DNA from: Nymphaea colorata
Taxonomy: Eukaryota > Streptophyta > Magnoliopsida > Nymphaeales > Nymphaeaceae
Assembly: GCF_008831285.2 (NCBI RefSeq)
Contig: NC_045138.2
Location: 10,242,571 to 10,306,570, forward strand
Direction of reading: 5' to 3'
Length of the DNA: 64,000 bases
Within the stretch, counting starts at the first letter, position 1, and each line of letters starts with the position of its first letter. A program made the position numbers and the translations under genes. This document shows, piece by piece, positions 1 to 9,766 of this stretch. The notes below the pieces were generated by a model that was not told the DNA's origin, made no database searches, and saw only the letters and a list, made by a program, of their open reading frames with translations.

Positions 1-291
1 GGGAGTTTGGTCAGTACAAAAATTGGCTGCCGCAGCGCCACGGCCCACAGGCCACAGCTGAGTAGCAGCGGTGTCCTGCCATCAGCCGTAGACTTCAGTT
101 TCAGTTTTCTCCTTTTGGCCTCAGGGGCAGCGAGAGGAGGATCCTTTTCTGCCTTCCCTCCATTTTCTCAGGCCTCGGCATTCTCCCTCTTATGTTACAC
201 ACGTGACATGCCTCCCTGTCTTTCCCGAGTTCCCACCACCACCATCACCTTCGTACTCCGGAGTATTGGACAGTGCCACCCGTCATAGTGG

Positions 292-321
<30 letters not shown>
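1..321 (+). promoter_or_regulatory. 5' flank and probable 5' UTR of the small membrane-protein gene
   Basis: This stretch precedes the first in-frame ATG of the gene at 322. It is pyrimidine-rich and ends in a (GA)n microsatellite (about 297-321) that abuts the start codon. GA/CT tracts in 5' leaders are frequent in plants. No convincing TATA box was picked out, and the transcription start cannot be placed from sequence alone. Confidence 0.35.
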
Positions 322-322
<1 letters not shown>

Positions 323-502
323 TGGGGAGCAGTTGGAAGAGGAATGTCGGGAGCGTGCGCTCTTTCATCAGCAATTCCATGGGGGGATTGAAAGGGAGCA
401 GCAATCTCGCTTCCTGGGCCGTTGCCTTCACGCTTGCCTACTATCTCTGGGTGAAGCCAGAAAGGGATCTCAAGAAAGAGCAAGAGGTACCACAAAAACT
501 AA

Positions 503-541
<39 letters not shown>

Positions 542-619
542 TTTTTCGTTAAATCGCAGGCTCGTGCTGCCGCTGCACGTGCCGCTGCTTTCGATTCTTC
601 TCCGTCTGTAGAGAAGTGA
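322..619 (+). CDS. Small single-pass membrane protein, two exons, 74 aa
   Basis: Exon 1 is 322-486 (55 codons) and exon 2 is 560-619 (19 codons plus TGA). The 73-bp intron has GT-AG ends, lies in phase 0, and its (CT)n tract (about 505-538) serves as the polypyrimidine stretch. The N-terminus is basic and Ser/Gly-rich (SVRSFISNSMGGLKG), followed by one membrane segment at residues 29-43 (LASWAVAFTLAYYLW), then VKPERDLKKEQE and an Ala/Arg-rich tail ending in SPSVEK. The pattern NLASW-AxTLAYYLWVKP-DL-REQE belongs to a short plant-conserved family; from memory, such a protein is listed among plant-specific mitochondrial complex I subunits, but I cannot verify that, so no function is assigned. 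The start is the first ATG after the GA tract, and the reading frame is intact across the splice. Confidence 0.7.
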
Positions 620-1138
620 AACCCTGAATTGGATCTCTAGGTAATCTTTTTCAGCATAGTTTTTTTTTTTGTTCTTTTTCTTGGTTACACGATTTCTCTT
701 CTATGGAATTCGGACCCCCTTTTGCTTTGTTTTGCGTATTCTTGGTTGGGCAAGAATTAAGAAAAGGAATAGCCTACGGGAACGGGAATTAGGCAGGGAA
801 TCCGCAGGATTAGTTTATTTGCTACATGGAAATGAAATTCTTGTTTATAGTGGCCCGATGGATATGTCTGTACGTGTCTTGCGAATCTTCATATTTGATT
901 TCTTTTATATGCACTCAAGATCATCTCCTCCATTTATTTTCTTTCATTCTTCTCATTTTTGTCTCTTTTTTGCCCCACGTTTTTAGTTCAATGAAGTTCA
1001 GGGTTGACAGCTGTTTATTTTATTTGAAAGGGGAAAAAGAGAATGAAGGAGACAGTAGACGGGAGAAATCATTAAGGGTTAATCTGATGTAATTTGGAAC
1101 AAATAAAGCCCATTCATTGCAATTGCCAATTTGCATAT
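620..1138 (+). other. Probable 3' UTR and flank of the small gene
   Basis: No coding pattern is visible after the TGA at 617-619. An AATAAA at 1102-1107 could be its polyadenylation signal, implying a 3' UTR of about 480 bp. A CTAG|GTAATC-like junction near 640 could be a 3' UTR intron donor, but this is speculative. Confidence 0.3.
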
Positions 1139-1471
1139 CATTGTCACAAAAAATGCGTACGGGTATTATATGGCGAACAATTTCTTGGGTATAATACGGC
1201 AAAGTTGTATATCTCGGAAATAAAACGGAAAAATCTCGGCAAATTTTTAAAAATTTAAAACATTTAATAAATCTTGAAAATTATAAAAAATAAAAAAATC
1301 ATAAAGAATACGAAATAACGTGAAAAACACGTATAATATGCGTTTTTTTCACATTTTTTTATTTTTTGATGTTTTTTTTAAATACACATTTTTTTAATGT
1401 TTTATATGGCTGATTGTGTTTTGGCGTATTATACACGTTTTCTTCCAATAGGACGTGTTTCTGTGACAATG
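1139..1471. mobile_element. AT-rich TIR element (MITE-like)
   Basis: The ends are 10-bp inverted repeats (CATTGTCACA at 1139-1148 and its complement at 1462-1471). The inner flanks are also roughly inverted around the motif GTATTATA. The interior is very AT-rich and has no ORF. I could not find a clear target duplication, so the superfamily is open. A related motif (GGGTATAATACGG) recurs near 12270. Confidence 0.5.
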
Positions 1472-1554
1472 GTACTGTTAAGACATTAAAAAGATCTACT
1501 AGAGAGAAGATAAATGCAATTCGAACAGATTATATTGCCTAAATCCAGAAACAT

Positions 1555-2440
1555 GAGGTTAATACAACTTTAATGGAAGGTGATCCGGTCAACTTCTAGC
1601 AAGCAATACAAAGTTGCAACTCTCATAAGTGGATATATCCTATGAATGATGAGACAAAACCCATGAAAGGTCATAACATGTGGGATATTGTCATATTATT
1701 GGAAGGTGTGAAACCAATTGGTTGCACATGAATATTTAAGACCAAACATGATTCACAAGGTAAATTTAAAAGACATAAAATATGTCTTGTAGTAAAGTGC
1801 TCTACTAAGAAGAAAGTCATGGATTATATATAGGCTTTTCCAGTCGATTTCATCAAATGACTTTCAAGATGATTGTGGCATTGATTGCTGATTTTGATTG
1901 AAGCTATAGAATCATGTAAAGACAACATTTCTTAATGGTGAGAATGATGAGATGGTACAATAGGAAAACTTTGTTTTAGGAAATGTAGTGGAAATGATTT
2001 GCAAACTAAAAATATTTATCTATAGTTTAAAGCAAGTTTCACACCAAAAGTGTTATAAGTTTTATTAAGTTGTAATATCGTTTGGTTTTGAGAGCAAGGT
2101 GGTGATGGATGCTTCTAACATAAGTTGTGTGAGGTTAAATATTTGTATATCTTATTGCTTCTTAGTTTTATATGTTGGTGACAATGACATATCACTTTCC
2201 AGTAGTCATATAAACTTCTTTCATGAAACAAAAAAAAACTTCTTGTTATAAAATTTGAGATGAATGATCTTGGTGATGCCTCTTTTGTATTGTTGATTCA
2301 GATATACTAAGATTGTTGTTTGATCAAATTAACATCAGAAGAATCCAAAATGACACATACATCTTTTTTAATATATTAAGTGTGATCATTTTTCATATGA
2401 CCCTCAACTTTATAGAAGAAGCAACCTGATTTATAGTCTT
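1555..2440 (+). pseudogene. Decayed Ty1/copia reverse transcriptase remnant
   Basis: Conceptual translation with many stops and frameshifts follows the copia RT order: a DPVNFxQAI / KWI lead-in, a GCxWIFKTKHDSQGK block, RHK-LV, then QxENFVLGN, CKLKKSIYxLKQ and a degraded LYVxD-like segment near 2170. No LTRs were found around it, so it is an orphan fragment. It differs from the copia remnants in the rest of the window and is among the oldest pieces. Confidence 0.65.
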
Positions 2441-3040
2441 TAGGCTTATTCTATTCATTAATTGATGAGGAATTGACTGCAGTTTCCTTGGCGTATTTTC
2501 TTGGGCTTTCAATTACTAGCTAAGTAAGTTTCTTCAGCCCTATCTTGCTTCAACCTTTTCCTTCTCTTGTGCATAATGAGAATAAGCCTATTAAGAGTCC
2601 ATTTCCCCATTTGGCAGCTGCAACTGCCAAAATTATATACATGAACAAGTTCTTAGAAAATTTTAATTTTAGTGCCCTTAGTTCTCAAACAAGCTGCAAC
2701 ATTTTCATAATGTGCTCCATTATGTTCCTCTTTCATTTATACTTTAGTTTTCCCTGAAAAATGCTTTTCCAACTTTTTCATTTTTAGTGAAATGTTTTTC
2801 AATCTCTTTGTGAAACGTTTTGGCACCTATGTCACATGGGTGCTCTTAAATGGCTTTCGCACCCATGTTGGCACAGGCGCTCCAACATAGCACAACTAGG
2901 GCAATCAGTTGAATCATGCTAGAACTGACCATTTTAAATGTGCATCTAACTAAACTAGTGTTAATATAAAATTTTATATGTAAATATAGACAAATAGCCG
3001 AACAGTTAAATAACTAAATGATATCTATACACACACACAG
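2441..3040. other. Unassigned AT-rich spacer
   Basis: I see no gene, terminal repeat or RNA motif here. It separates the old copia remnant from the LARD-like element that starts at 3041. A short (AC)n tract lies at about 3030-3040. Confidence 0.3.
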
Positions 3041-3268
3041 TGTTAGTAACTGGATCTGGGATATGGATCGGGTCCCATTAGGCTGACCCAATAATGCTTA
3101 TAAGTAGGTCCAAGGGCATTAGAAAGGGGTTGCCGTGATTATTGTACTTCTTTTCCTTTGGGAGGAAGGAACCCTAATCGGCTATTAGGGTTGGCTGAGT
3201 GAGTTTTCTTATTAGGGTTTCTTGTAAGGGTTTCTTGTAAGGGTTCACCAAGTTAGTGGCGGCTAACA
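3041..3268 (+). repeat. 5' LTR of LARD-like element 1
   Basis: Begins TGTTAG and ends GGCTAACA. The 3' part contains AGGGTTTCTTGTAAGGG and matches the LTR end of the 52735 element closely. The probable TATA region is TGCTTATAAGTAGG. Confidence 0.75.
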
Positions 3269-5102
3269 ATTGGTATGAGATCCAATTTTTGAAGGGTCTC
3301 AAGTCGGCAGATTATGGCTGGTCGATTGGAACAGGTGGAGAGTACCTTCGCAAGGATCAATTGAATGTTGGACCACATGGACGAGAAGTTGCAGATGATA
3401 CTGCTAAGACAGTGGCAGATGAGGGTATTGCTTAAAGAAAGGCTTCATGGCATGAGCACTTGGGCGTCTCCTAAAGACGTCTTCACAACTTGGCAGCAAC
3501 AAGGCCAAGTGAAATACCAGGATGACAGCGCGGAGATGCGACCACCCTCATACCAACTAGGTGTATTCACTGCCATATGGTCAGGCCTCTTGCTGCCACC
3601 AACTACAATTCAGTTTATTTGCAAGAAAACATCTGTGTTCCAGGAGACTGTCAGAATCTCCAATGGTGGGGAGAACAGCTCCATTTCTGCCATTGAGCCG
3701 CTCTTGGTGTTGACCCACCTTGCAAAAGAAATTACAGTCAAGGGAGCGAGCAAGAGGAATATTGGGAATAGGAAGAATTTCAAGAAAGCCTTCCATAATG
3801 CCGCCTCTTAGGTGGGTGTTTCCGCCCTTCCATTGTTCTCCATGGCTATCAGAGCAATCGTCGGCAACATCAGCGACATTGGCGTGTTGATCACCCAAGG
3901 ACTATGCCATCTTCATATCAATAGCACCGGTGCTCAAGTCTTGTGAAGTTGCTGTAGGATCCTTGCAATAAGGAAAGAGGAGGAGGCACGTGTTGCAGCC
4001 AGGAAAACCCCTTGGCTACAGTCCAGGGACACCCTAAGGGTGTGGGTTTTGCAAAACACACAGTCATGGAGCGTCTGGCAGTAACTGAATGGAGCGATCA
4101 AAGAGATATGCAATGGGGAGAAACAAATGGCTCAAGTGGAAAGGCAGCTGGGCTAGCTGGCATGGAAGAAACCGACCTGTTTCAGTTTCAGGATTTCCTT
4201 AGTAATGATCTGAAAAATTAGACTGACATATTGTTGGGTTCTTGTAGCTTCTTTGTGTGCGAAGCAATACCAATTCCATAAGAAAATGAAAATTCGAAGC
4301 AGGTAGTTCTCAGCCTGTGAAGGATGAGATTAAACTGCTAGTAAATGCTGGGAAATATGACCTCAGGTGCGATTGGCTTGCTACCTCAAGGTGGGTGGAG
4401 AATCGGGAGTGGCTTGGTGTCATCGAATTGCAAGACTGGAGTACCTTTAAAGGGGCCAAGCTTTCCATCTATGACGATGCCTCTATTGTGGGGGTGTATA
4501 CTCTAGAAACTTGTGATCAGACCATTGAAATTTTGATGGCTGAGGTGTTAGATTTTACCATGTGGGATGAACGTGAAAGCAGCCCCTTTAGAGCCGCAAC
4601 ATTGATAATCAAAAGACCACTGCTGTTGGCCAGTAGATCTCCAATTTTCCTTGGGGATCTATATAAGTTTAGAGACCAATCTGGTGCAGGGTTGAGAGTA
4701 GTTCTCAGGCATTCGTTTGGCTTCAAGACAGGACCTGACTGTTCTACACAGCATTTTGAACATCAAACTGACTTAGCACTTAGCAGTGCACCTGCTAGGA
4801 GGACTTCAAGGTCAAGGAAACCATGTGTCATCAATTCTCAAGAGAGCACTGGGCCACAAATGTGCATTTAGGAGCCCACGACCATTATGCCAAGGGGAAA
4901 TTCTATGCAATGATCAGTGCAATATTCATACCTGGCGACTGGAAGGTTCCAGTTTGAAAGATCAGCTTGCAAAGCATTAGAGTGGCAGACACCTACTGCA
5001 AACTGGTTGTATCGGGAGAAGAAGACTCAACCCTTACTAAAGATACATGAGGAATTTTGACAATGCGGCACCTTGAGGAGTGTTTTCCAAAGGGAGGAGT
5101 AT

Positions 5103-5277
5103 TGTTAGTAACTGGATCTGGGGTATGGATCAGGTCCTATTAAGGCTGACCGAATAATGCTTATAAATAGGTCGAAGGGCATTAGAAAGGGGTTACAATG
5201 ATTATTGTGGTTCTCTTCCTTTGGGAGGAAGGAACCCTTATCGGGCATTAGGGTTGGGTGAGGAAGTTTCTTTGTTA
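5103..5277 (+). repeat. Truncated 3' LTR of LARD-like element 1
   Basis: Aligns with 3041-3215 with point differences and small indels, then breaks at TTTGTTA where a copia LTR starts. The missing terminal part was not found elsewhere in the window. Confidence 0.7.
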
Positions 5278-5475
5278 TGACTAGAGAGAGAGAAGCCAAA
5301 AAGATGTCATTTACGTAACCCTAATCTCAAAGATAAAGAGATTAGGGCTGGGATACAATAATTACTGAATCAGTCCAAGAAACATAAGAAAATATTTAAA
5401 TATTTAAAGACCTACTCTCCAACTTTCTAATATTGCAGAAACACTCTAATCAACTGTCTAGAGTATTTAACACTT
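5278..5475 (-). repeat. 3' LTR of the minus-strand copia
   Basis: 198 bp with TG...CA ends on the minus strand and adjacent PPT at 5476-5488. No second copy was found in the window, so its age cannot be estimated. Confidence 0.6.
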
Positions 5476-5514
5476 TCCCTCAAGCTGGTGCATAGATATC
5501 AATCATGCTCAACT

Positions 5515-6126
5515 CAGTGGCGGAGCTACGTGTGGGCTGGCGTGGGCCCCTGCCCACTCCAGCCCAATAAAGCTCAGTGTAAAAAATTTGCTTCACGCCA
5601 GTGTTGCGGCTGTTGCCCGCACCAGAATTGGATCGGGCCCCATAATGAACACCGATCCAGCTCCAGGCGAAACCTTTTCCCCGCCCAAAACCTAAAACTT
5701 CATGCTTCCCCGCCCAATGTTGCGCCCAAACATTCATCAAAAACTTTTCCCCGCCCGAAACTTAGAAGTTAATGTCTTCCTGCCCATTGTTGCACCCAAA
5801 CATTCACCAGAGAGGGGAAGGGGCAAACTGCGAAGCCGCAAGGCGCGCAGAGGGCAATCTGTGCATCTTGGCATGGCGCATTGCCCGTTGGGATTTCACA
5901 AGGTCAGTGTTTCTTTCTCTCTCTCTTTGACTCTACCCCCCTTTTCTTGTTTTGATTTTGCACTTTTGATGAGCTTGCATTTGATTTGGGGTTTTTTCAC
6001 ATTTGATATCACATCTGTGCGCCTTTCACTCGTGTTGTATTAGGTCATATAGGTTCTTTGCCCAATATGTGCGTCTTGGCATGGTGCTTTGCCCGTGGGA
6101 TTTCTTTCACAAAGTCAGTGTTTCTA

Positions 6127-6165
<39 letters not shown>

Positions 6166-6489
6166 ACACTCTCTCCGCCTCTCCCCCTTTTCTTGTTTTG
6201 ATTTTGGACTTTTGATGAGCGTGCATTTGATTTGGGGTTTTCACATTTGTGATTTATGCGTTCTAACTTCTAGTCAAGCAGCGAGCTATTTCTGAGGGTT
6301 TTTGTTAGATTTTGATGCTATTTCTAAAAAATTGGGCTTATTTTTAGTCGACTCCTTCTCAAAGTTGTTAATTACATGCTGAATCTAGTTGAATATTTGC
6401 TTTATTTATAAAATACCATATATTTTAAATTGAATTTTACATTCTATGTACTAGTGCCCCACAGCCAAAAGTTTCTGGCTCTGCCACTG
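5515..6489 (+). mobile_element. Non-autonomous hAT element, 975 bp, perfect 8-bp TSD
   Basis: The element begins CAGTGGCGGAGCTA and ends TGGCTCTGCCACTG, imperfect inverted repeats typical of plant hATs. It is flanked by GCTCAACT at 5507-5514 and again at 6490-6497, the 8-bp duplication expected for hAT. It interrupts the minus-strand copia just upstream of its 3' LTR. There is no transposase; the interior holds a GC-rich left part and two diverged copies of a 160-190 bp unit with CT microsatellites. Confidence 0.9.
5861..6260 (+). repeat. Internal tandem duplication of the hAT element
   Basis: Copy 1 (about 5861-6021) and copy 2 (about 6069-6260) share GTGCRTCTTGGCATGGYGC, GTCAGTGTTTCT, the CCCCTTTTCTTGTTTTGATT block and TGCATTTGATTTGGGG. 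Copy 2 is longer because its CT microsatellite (about 6128-6168) has expanded. Confidence 0.8.
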
Positions 6490-6497
6490 GCTCAACT

Positions 6498-9120
6498 TGT
6501 TACAATCTTTCAGGAAATTGCCTATGGAAAGAGCCTTGGTAAAAATATCAGCTGCCTATTCTTCTGAGAAGACATGAATAGTGTTAATAACTCCTTCTTG
6601 TACTAAATCTCGAATATAGTGGCAATCCACTTCAATGTGTTTCGTCCTCTCATGGAAGACAGGATTGTTTGCAATATAAGTTGCTGCCTTGTTGTCACAA
6701 ATTCACAATACATCTTCATTGGGAGATTCACCAAAACACTCAAATCTAGAAGCACTGATCTGACCCATGACATTTCAGCCGTAGTTTGAACTATAACCAT
6801 ATATTAGACTTAGCACTAGATCGAGCCACCACATTCTGCTTCTTGCTCCTCAAAGAAATAAAATTACCTCCCATAGAGACACAAAAACCTGTAGTTGACT
6901 TTCTGTCATCTACACTGCATAATCAGCATCACTATAAGCTTCTATGTGAACACCTTTTCCCTTTTTGAACCATAACCCCTTTCTCGGGACTTATTTCAAG
7001 TATCTTACTACCATTAGTGCAGCCTCCCACTGAACATTTCGGGGTTTTTCCATGAATTGACTTAGCTTATTTGTAGCAAAACTAATGTCAAGTCGAGTAA
7101 GAGTCAAATCTAAAAGTTTTCCTATCAGAGATTATAAGATCTAGAGTCAAACTACTATGATTCATCATCATGGATATGAACTCGAGGATTCATAGGAAGT
7201 GTGGCAAGTTTAGCTTCCAATTAACCTGTTTCTTGCAGAAGATCAAAAACATATTTTCTTTGAGACACTATAATCCCTTTACTGCTACGAGCCACCTCAA
7301 TACTAAGAAAATAACGGAGTTGACCAAGGTCCTTTTTGACAAAGTGCTTCTCTAGGAACTCCTTTGTCTGAGCTATTTCTTGATTATTTTTCCCAGTGAG
7401 TACAATATCATCAACATATACAATCAAAATCACGATATCAGATGTGCCTCGCTTAGTGAACAACGAATGATCAAGTTGGGATCTTCGAAATCTACACTTA
7501 GATACAACCTCAATTAGCTTATGGAACCATGCATAGTGACTCTGTTTCAATCCATAAATAGCCTCCTTTAGTTTGCATACTTTGGAACACTCCCTCTGTC
7601 GCTCAAAAGCAGGTGGTTGCTGTATAAAGACAGTTCCAGAGAGATCTCCATAGAGAAAGGCATTTTTCACGTCCAGCTGAAATAGAGGCCAATCTTGCTG
7701 GACGACAAGAGATATAATCAATCGAATAGTGTCCAACCGAGGCACGGGCAAAAAGGTCTCAAAGAAGTCAACCTTATGCATCTGTATATATCCTTCAGCG
7801 ACAAGACAGACTTTAAACCGTTCAATTGAACTATCAGAATGATAATTGATGGTGAACACCTATTTCGAGCCAACCACATCACAGTGCATCAGTGGATCCA
7901 CCAAGTCCCACGTCTCCCTAGAAATAAGAGCATCCATTTCCTCCGGCATGGCTTGCCTCCACCGTGAATCTAATAAGGCTTGGTGGCGAGAAGATGGGAT
8001 AACGTGACTAGACATAGCTCAATCAAAGTGCCCAAACTTGTAGTCAAATAGTCAGTTTAGGAGTTTTCGATCAAACTTGCAGCATGAGGGTGCAGGCGAC
8101 ATTTTGGAGTTGTCCATGTTTGCGTTTGGCAACACCATTTTATTCGGATGTGTGAGGATAAGTGTATTGTGGTCGAATTCTATGATTAGCATAAAATTAA
8201 AGCAGAACGAAAGAAGTGACTTCAAGAGCATTATCAATGCGAATACTTTTGACAATGGAACCAAACTGAGTTTTTATTTCCTTGACAAGTTTCTGAAGAA
8301 TACAAATACATTCAGATCTTTCCTCTGACAAAAATACCCAACTGACTCTAGTGAAATCATCAACCAAAACAAGATAATACCAAAAACACGATCGAAAGGA
8401 AACCCGATTAGGACCCTACACATCCACATGAAGAAGATCAAACGGACTTGACTAGATGGATTCTGACTCGAAGGAAAATTGTTCCTTGTATGCTTGCCTA
8501 ACTAGCACACATCACATAAGAAGGATTCTGATGCAGAAATATCTGGAAACATGCGACGATGTTTGGACACCGATGAATGACCCAGTCTGAGATGCCACTG
8601 GAAAGGAGAAGGCTTCGAAGGAAATGAAGATGCAGCAACATCGACTGGGTCAGACAGAAAATAGAGTCCCTCGTGTTCATGGCTGCCACCAATCATCTTC
8701 CCAGTTAGTAAGTCCTAAAAGAACATAAACTAGGATAAAAAATGACTCTACACTATAAATTACTAGCCAGTTGCTTAATAGATAACAAATTAACGAGGAA
8801 CCGGTGAGCATATAGCACATGTGTAATGGTGCCTAAGTGTGGGAGGTAAATATCACCATTGCCCAAAACAGGGGACAACTTGCCATCAGCTAGTCAGACA
8901 TGTTGTGGAGTAGAGAATCTGATGAAGGAAGAAAACATCTGTGGTTGATTGCAACAGTGCTTGGATGCTCTTGAATCTATCATCCACATCATACCTGGGT
9001 CATCAGTAGGGGCACCAACAGTGAAAGTTGAGTCTCCTACTAATGTGGTGGCATATGTAGAAGGTGGCATGTGTAGAAACAGATGTAGAGGCAAATCTTT
9101 GAGCAAGAACAAGATCATAT
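6498..9120 (-). pseudogene. Broken copia pol (protease to RNase H)
   Basis: The largest open piece is 7221-7859 (212 aa), an RT segment with [28 protein letters not shown] and a YVDD catalytic motif (VYVDDIVLTGK). A GAG-pre-integrase piece (HLRLGHSSVSKH) lies at about 8500-8696. A protease-like segment with WMIDSRASKHCC, where an active enzyme would have DSGA, lies near 8990. RNase H is decayed at 6500-7200. Stops and shifts separate these parts, so no functional polyprotein can be made. Confidence 0.8.
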
Positions 9121-9766
9121 CTATGTCACACGGACATGGCAAAATGGGCCACATACCGGCGTCGACACTCCGACACACGGATCCCGACACTTGGACACGG
9201 TAGGATACGTTTTGGATCGGGTTTGGGTCAGACCCGATCCGAACCACTTTCCTAACCCGACATTCTTTTTAAGTTTTAACCCTGGATTTCTTTTTACGCT
9301 TTCATGCTCGACCTTTACCCTCGAGTCCTCGACGACCTGTAACCGGCGACAGCAGAGTTTGGCAACGGCGACGGCGACGAGGTCTGGCGATCCACGGTGT
9401 CATCCTTTGGTGTCTGGCGGCAGCCGGCGACAGACAGGTAAGTTTTTTTTTTTCTTTTTGATATTAGAAGTTAGGGTTAGTTTTTTTTTTTTCTTTTTGA
9501 TATTAGAAGTTAGGGTTTCATGCTTCATTTGGGTTTTTTTTGCTTTGCATTTGCTGATTTGGGGATGTTTTCGTTTGTGATAAACAATGTTTTGTTTGAG
9601 ACTTTCTTTCTTATGACTTATGAGAATGTAAGAGTGAATTATTAGTTTAATGTTTTTCTTATTTTATTATCATTTTTATTTTTCTAAAATATAAAATTTG
9701 CTGTGTCCGGGTATCCTAAAATTTTGAAAATTGCCGTGTCTGCGTACCCGTACCCGTGTGACATAG
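9121..9766. mobile_element. TIR element with CTATGTCACACGG ends (hAT-like)
   Basis: The left end CTATGTCACACGG is mirrored by CCGTGTGACATAG at the right, and both ends carry further ACGGGTAC-type motifs. No clear target duplication is visible. The interior has a GC-rich part and a tandem duplication at 9441-9517. The ends resemble those of the 31809-32123 element, which has a near-perfect 8-bp duplication, so a hAT assignment is inferred by relation. It replaces the rest of the minus-strand copia. Confidence 0.6.
9441..9517 (+). repeat. 38/39-bp direct tandem repeat
   Basis: Two adjoining copies (9441-9478 and 9479-9517) of a unit with a poly-T run followed by TTGATATTAGAAGTTAGGG differ only by one T, so the duplication looks recent. 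Confidence 0.85.

Larger units (their letters stand above)
3041..5277 (+). mobile_element. LARD-like non-autonomous LTR retrotransposon, 3' LTR truncated
   Basis: A 228-bp 5' LTR (3041-3268, TG...CA) is followed at once by a primer-binding site (TTGGTATGAGATCC, complementary to initiator tRNA-Met with mismatches). A related 3' LTR starts at 5103 after a purine tract (CCAAAGGGAGGAG). The 3' LTR stops at 5277, where the minus-strand copia begins, and its last ~50 bp are missing. The internal part has broken reading frames (for example 3365-3811 and 4317-4871) and no protease, RT or integrase. A short peptide after ATG 3314 has the heptad-like look of Ty3-type gag N-termini, which is only suggestive. 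It is a diverged relative of the element at 52735-55512. Confidence 0.75.
5278..9120 (-). mobile_element. Minus-strand Ty1/copia element, 5' end lost
   Basis: Read on the minus strand, a polypurine tract (GCTTGAGGGAAAG) directly precedes an LTR beginning TGTTAAATAC at 5475 and ending ...CTAGTCA at 5278. Upstream of it (higher coordinates) come RNase H, RT, integrase, GAG-pre-integrase and protease regions in copia order, all broken. The 5' LTR and gag were not found; the element stops near 9120 at a TIR element. It is interrupted by the hAT element at 5515-6489. Its 3' LTR sits exactly at the break in the LARD-like LTR, showing it inserted there. Confidence 0.75.
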
